A stretch of DNA of 64,000 nucleotides. Origin: Caccoplasma_A sp045587545. Lineage in GTDB: Bacteria > Bacteroidota > Bacteroidia > Bacteroidales > G3-4614. A program made the position numbers and the translations under genes. The stretch lies in assembly GCA_045587545.1 (NCBI GenBank), contig JAZNCN010000010.1:124001-188000 (forward strand), written 5' to 3'. The notes beneath the pieces were generated by a model. It made no database searches. It saw only the letters and a list, made by a program, of their open reading frames with translations, and had not been told where the DNA came from. Shown here piece after piece: positions 61,630-64,000 of this stretch (within the stretch, counting starts at the first letter, position 1; every line of letters starts with the position of its first letter).

Positions 61630-63276
61630 CTATTTCTTACGAATTTCGTAGCGTTTAATTTTACCACTAATTGTTTTGGGTAACTCATCAACAAACTCAA
61701 CCACACGGGGATATTTGTATGGGGCAGTGGTACGTTTAACGTGGTCTTGAATCTCTTTAATAAGCTCTGCTCCTGCTTTGTTTTTATACTCTTTTGAAAG
61801 AACAATAGTAGCTTTAACCACTTGTCCGCGAACTTCATCGGGAACTCCTGTTATGGCGCATTCAACTACTGCAGGGTGTGTCATCAATGCACTCTCAACT
61901 TCAAAGGGACCAATACGATAACCCGACGATTTGATTACATCATCGGCACGTCCAACAAACCAGAAGTAACCATCTTCATCGCGCCATGCCACATCGCCTG
62001 TATAGTATATTCCGTCGTGATGAGCCTCTTGAGTAAGTTCTGGGTTACGATAGTATCCCATAAACAAGCCAAGAGGTTTACCTTTATCTGTACGAATTAC
62101 AAGTTGCCCTTGTTCTCCGTCCTCAGCCCAACGTCCGTCGGCAGTTAAAAGGTCAATATCATATTGAGGGTTACGAACTCCCATTGAACCCGGTTTTGGG
62201 GTTATCCATGGGTAAGTTGCAACGGTAAGAGTAGTTTCGGTCTGTCCAAATCCCTCCATAAGTTTTATCCCTGTTAAGCGATAGAACTCATCATATACTT
62301 TGGGATTTAATGCCTCTCCGGCTATAGTACAATATTTTAACGATGAAATATCATATTTTGTAAGGTCCTCTTTAATGAAGAAACGGAAGACTGTTGGAGG
62401 TGCGCAGAACGATGTAATTTTGTATTTGCTTATCATCTTAAGCACATCATCGCCCTCAAACTTCTCAAAATCGTATGTAAATACGGTTGCTCCTGCAATC
62501 CATTGTCCGTATAGTTTTCCCCATACTGCTTTACCCCAACCTGTGTCGGCAAGAGTTAGATGCAGGCTATCCTCTTTAAGGTTATGCCAATAAGAACCTG
62601 TTATTATGTGTGCCAAAGGATAGGTAAAGTCGTGGATAACCATTTTGGGGTTACCTGTTGTCCCTGATGTGAAGTACATCAAAGATATATCATCATTCTT
62701 ATTGGGGTTTTGAGGCTTTACAAAAGGGGTAGCCTCCTTAATGCCTTTATGGAAATCTTCCCAACCTTCTGGTATTTTAGGTCCTATTGATATGCATTTT
62801 TGTAGAGATGGAGATTTTTCTATTGAGTTATTAACATGGTTTATAACTATATCGTCTCCAACAGCCACAATAGCTTTTATATCAGCCGCATTACAGCGGT
62901 ATATTATATCTTTTTCGGTTAGCAGGTGTGTTGCAGGGATAACTACCGCACCAAGTTTGTGAAGAGCAACTATTGAGAACCAAAATTCATAGCGGCGTTT
63001 TAATATAAGCATAACCATATCGCCATGCCCTATTCCCAAAGAGCTGAAATATGAAGCTGTTTTGTCGCTTTCACGTTTCATGTCGGCAAAGGTAAAGTCG
63101 ATATGCTCGCCTTCGCTACTAACCCAAGTCATTGCTATTTTATTAGGTTCTTTCTCTGCCCAAGCATCTACAATATCGTATCCAAAGTTAAAGTTTTCAG
63201 GAACGTTAACTTTATAGTTCTTCATAAAGTCCTCTTGTGAAGAGAACGATGTTTGATTTAAATATTTTTCTAACAT
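61630..63276 (-). CDS. AMP-forming acyl-CoA synthetase
   Basis: 548 residues of the ANL superfamily: activates a carboxylic acid with ATP and joins it to CoA. Motifs: SLMYFTSGTTGNPKMVIHD near 190-210 (P-loop), KLMEGFGQTETT near 340, YTGDVAWRDEDGYFWFVGRADDVIKSSG (in pieces) near 420-445, and the catalytic lysine in ISGKIKRYEIRKK at the end. Length and the QTETT/FVGRADD context resemble the medium-chain (ACSM/MACS) or acetyl type. Substrate undetermined. Lies 23 bases after the XRE-cupin gene, which may control it. Confidence 0.9.
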   Translation of the reverse strand: MLEKYLNQTSFSSQEDFMKNYKVNVPENFNFGYDIVDAWAEKEPNKIAMTWVSSEGEHIDFTFADMKRESDKTASYFSSLGIGHGDMVMLILKRRYEFWFSIVALHKLGAVVIPATHLLTEKDIIYRCNAADIKAIVAVGDDIVINHVNNSIEKSPSLQKCISIGPKIPEGWEDFHKGIKEATPFVKPQNPNKNDDISLMYFTSGTTGNPKMVIHDFTYPLAHIITGSYWHNLKEDSLHLTLADTGWGKAVWGKLYGQWIAGATVFTYDFEKFEGDDVLKMISKYKITSFCAPPTVFRFFIKEDLTKYDISSLKYCTIAGEALNPKVYDEFYRLTGIKLMEGFGQTETTLTVATYPWITPKPGSMGVRNPQYDIDLLTADGRWAEDGEQGQLVIRTDKGKPLGLFMGYYRNPELTQEAHHDGIYYTGDVAWRDEDGYFWFVGRADDVIKSSGYRIGPFEVESALMTHPAVVECAITGVPDEVRGQVVKATIVLSKEYKNKAGAELIKEIQDHVKRTTAPYKYPRVVEFVDELPKTISGKIKRYEIRKK

Positions 63277-63299
63277 ATTTCAAGTGGGTTACCCCTTTT

Positions 63300-63854
63300 T
63301 TACATTATTATTGCAAGAAATTTAACGGACTTGCCGTCCAATGCTTTCATTCCGTGAGGACGTTGAGCATCAAAATAGATACTATCTCCCTCATTCAAGA
63401 TTATCTCTTTACCTGCTATTTTTAATAGCATACGTCCTTCAATAACAATATTAAACTCTTGTCCGGAGTGAGTATTCTCATTTATAGGAGTATCTTCATC
63501 TTTAGGTTCAACTGTTACAATAAAGGGGTCTGCTTTACGGTTACGGAACCCGGCTCCTAACGATTGATATTTATATGCTTTTGTACGTTCAACAGCGGCA
63601 CCTTGCCCTTTACGAGTTAAGAAGTAACTGCTCATATGAGGCTCGTCGCCAAACATAAGAACTGATAAATCAACACCGCAACTTTGACTTATTTTATGTA
63701 AAACACTTACGGGTATGTCAACTCTGCCCGATTCGTAGTTGATATATTCGCTCTCATCAATGCCACTCATCTGTGCCATTTCAGCAGGAGTAATATCTAA
63801 GGCATCGCGTAAACCTTTTAACCTTGTGGTTATTTGTATTATTTGCTCATTCAT
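63300..63854 (-). CDS. XRE-family regulator with cupin domain
   Basis: 184 residues. Helix-turn-helix at about 8-65 (LGLRDALD-like start: RLKGLRDALDITPAEMAQMSG, then ESGRVDIPVSVL). Cupin at about 100-184 with HSGQEFNIVIEGRMLLKIAGKE (in pieces) and LNEGDSIYFDAQRPHGMKAL. This two-domain form (PuuR/SutR-like) senses a small ligand and controls a neighbouring metabolic operon, here an acyl-CoA synthetase and proB. Its promoter is probably the TAAATTTG element at 63883-63890 on the minus strand. Confidence 0.9.
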   Translation of the reverse strand: MNEQIIQITTRLKGLRDALDITPAEMAQMSGIDESEYINYESGRVDIPVSVLHKISQSCGVDLSVLMFGDEPHMSSYFLTRKGQGAAVERTKAYKYQSLGAGFRNRKADPFIVTVEPKDEDTPINENTHSGQEFNIVIEGRMLLKIAGKEIILNEGDSIYFDAQRPHGMKALDGKSVKFLAIIM

Positions 63855-63882
63855 AATATAAAACTATTACGTTTTCAAGTCG

Positions 63883-63890
63883 CAAATTTA
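63883..63890 (-). promoter_or_regulatory. Candidate -7 box of the XRE-cupin operon
   Basis: Minus-strand TAAATTTG, full match to TAnnTTTG, 29 bases upstream of the ATG; the -33 region is weak. The remaining 110 bases to the window edge are AT-rich with no gene seen. Confidence 0.4.
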
Positions 63891-64000
63891 TAAAAAATAA
63901 GCGAAAATGTTACATTTTATTCTTTATATAGATTTTAAATTTGTTAATTCTTTAGAAAAGATTTTTTTTATTTTTTACAATTCTTTCGTTCTTTGAAATA

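Overview
The window is a 64 kb stretch of an AT-rich chromosome from the order Bacteroidales, most likely a gut anaerobe. The evidence is the Bacteroidetes promoter form (TTTG, 19-21 bp, TAnnTTTG) seen before several genes, type IX secretion (T9SS) C-terminal domains on several exported proteins, a PorZ homologue, a 2-oxoacid:ferredoxin oxidoreductase, menaquinone methylation, and a set of glycosidases for host N-glycans or mucin. I cannot place it below order. No tRNA, rRNA, CRISPR array, insertion sequence or prophage was found.

Layout. 1-5163: tripartite RND efflux system (adaptor cut by the window edge, pump, outer-membrane lipoprotein), closed by a strong terminator. 5271-12847: a co-directional run starting at a good promoter (purD, a membrane protein, a YqaA-like protein, dusB, a DUF2807 protein, a RdgB/HAM1 NTPase, porZ). 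12897-14454: a solitary XRE/S24-like repressor and an ECF sigma factor gene broken by a frameshift. 14438-17427 (minus): RNase R and a PHP phosphoesterase, coupled by an ATGA overlap. 17638-23192: a tight envelope and tRNA-modification operon (ftsX, DUF3098, uppP, truB, queA, folK, an exosortase-like membrane protein, aroK). 23520-26381: korAB. 26661-31959: a large protein joining receiver-like domains to a PPDK-type ATP-grasp domain, then a long coiled-coil protein and a flavin reductase. 32087-38455: a small divergent regulator pair, then minus-strand housekeeping genes (ubiE, purC, phoH, an M23/LysM peptidase, proS).

38596-42793 (minus) is an accessory island of secreted proteins: a LamG-like protein with a T9SS tail, a legumain-like cysteine peptidase, a protein combining an S74 chaperone domain with a T9SS tail, and the orphan 3' end of another T9SS-type gene. 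42849-60410 is glycan degradation: GH92, GH130, an MFS transporter and two GH20 enzymes on the minus strand, a divergent GH2, a YfaP-like lipoprotein and a GH84 enzyme. Together these would remove terminal hexosamine, galactose and alpha-mannose outside the cytoplasm, import a small mannoside by the MFS carrier and phosphorolyse it with GH130. No SusC/SusD pair is present. 60530-63854 (minus) is an operon of a cupin-type regulator, an acyl-CoA synthetase and proB.

Most worth following: the exosortase-like gene with an intact Cys/Arg/His triad; the receiver-plus-ATP-grasp protein with its coiled-coil neighbour; a GC-rich repeat lying in frame inside two T9SS-type tails; the frameshifted sigma factor; a G9 tract beside a probable promoter; and a heptanucleotide repeat after the GH84 gene.
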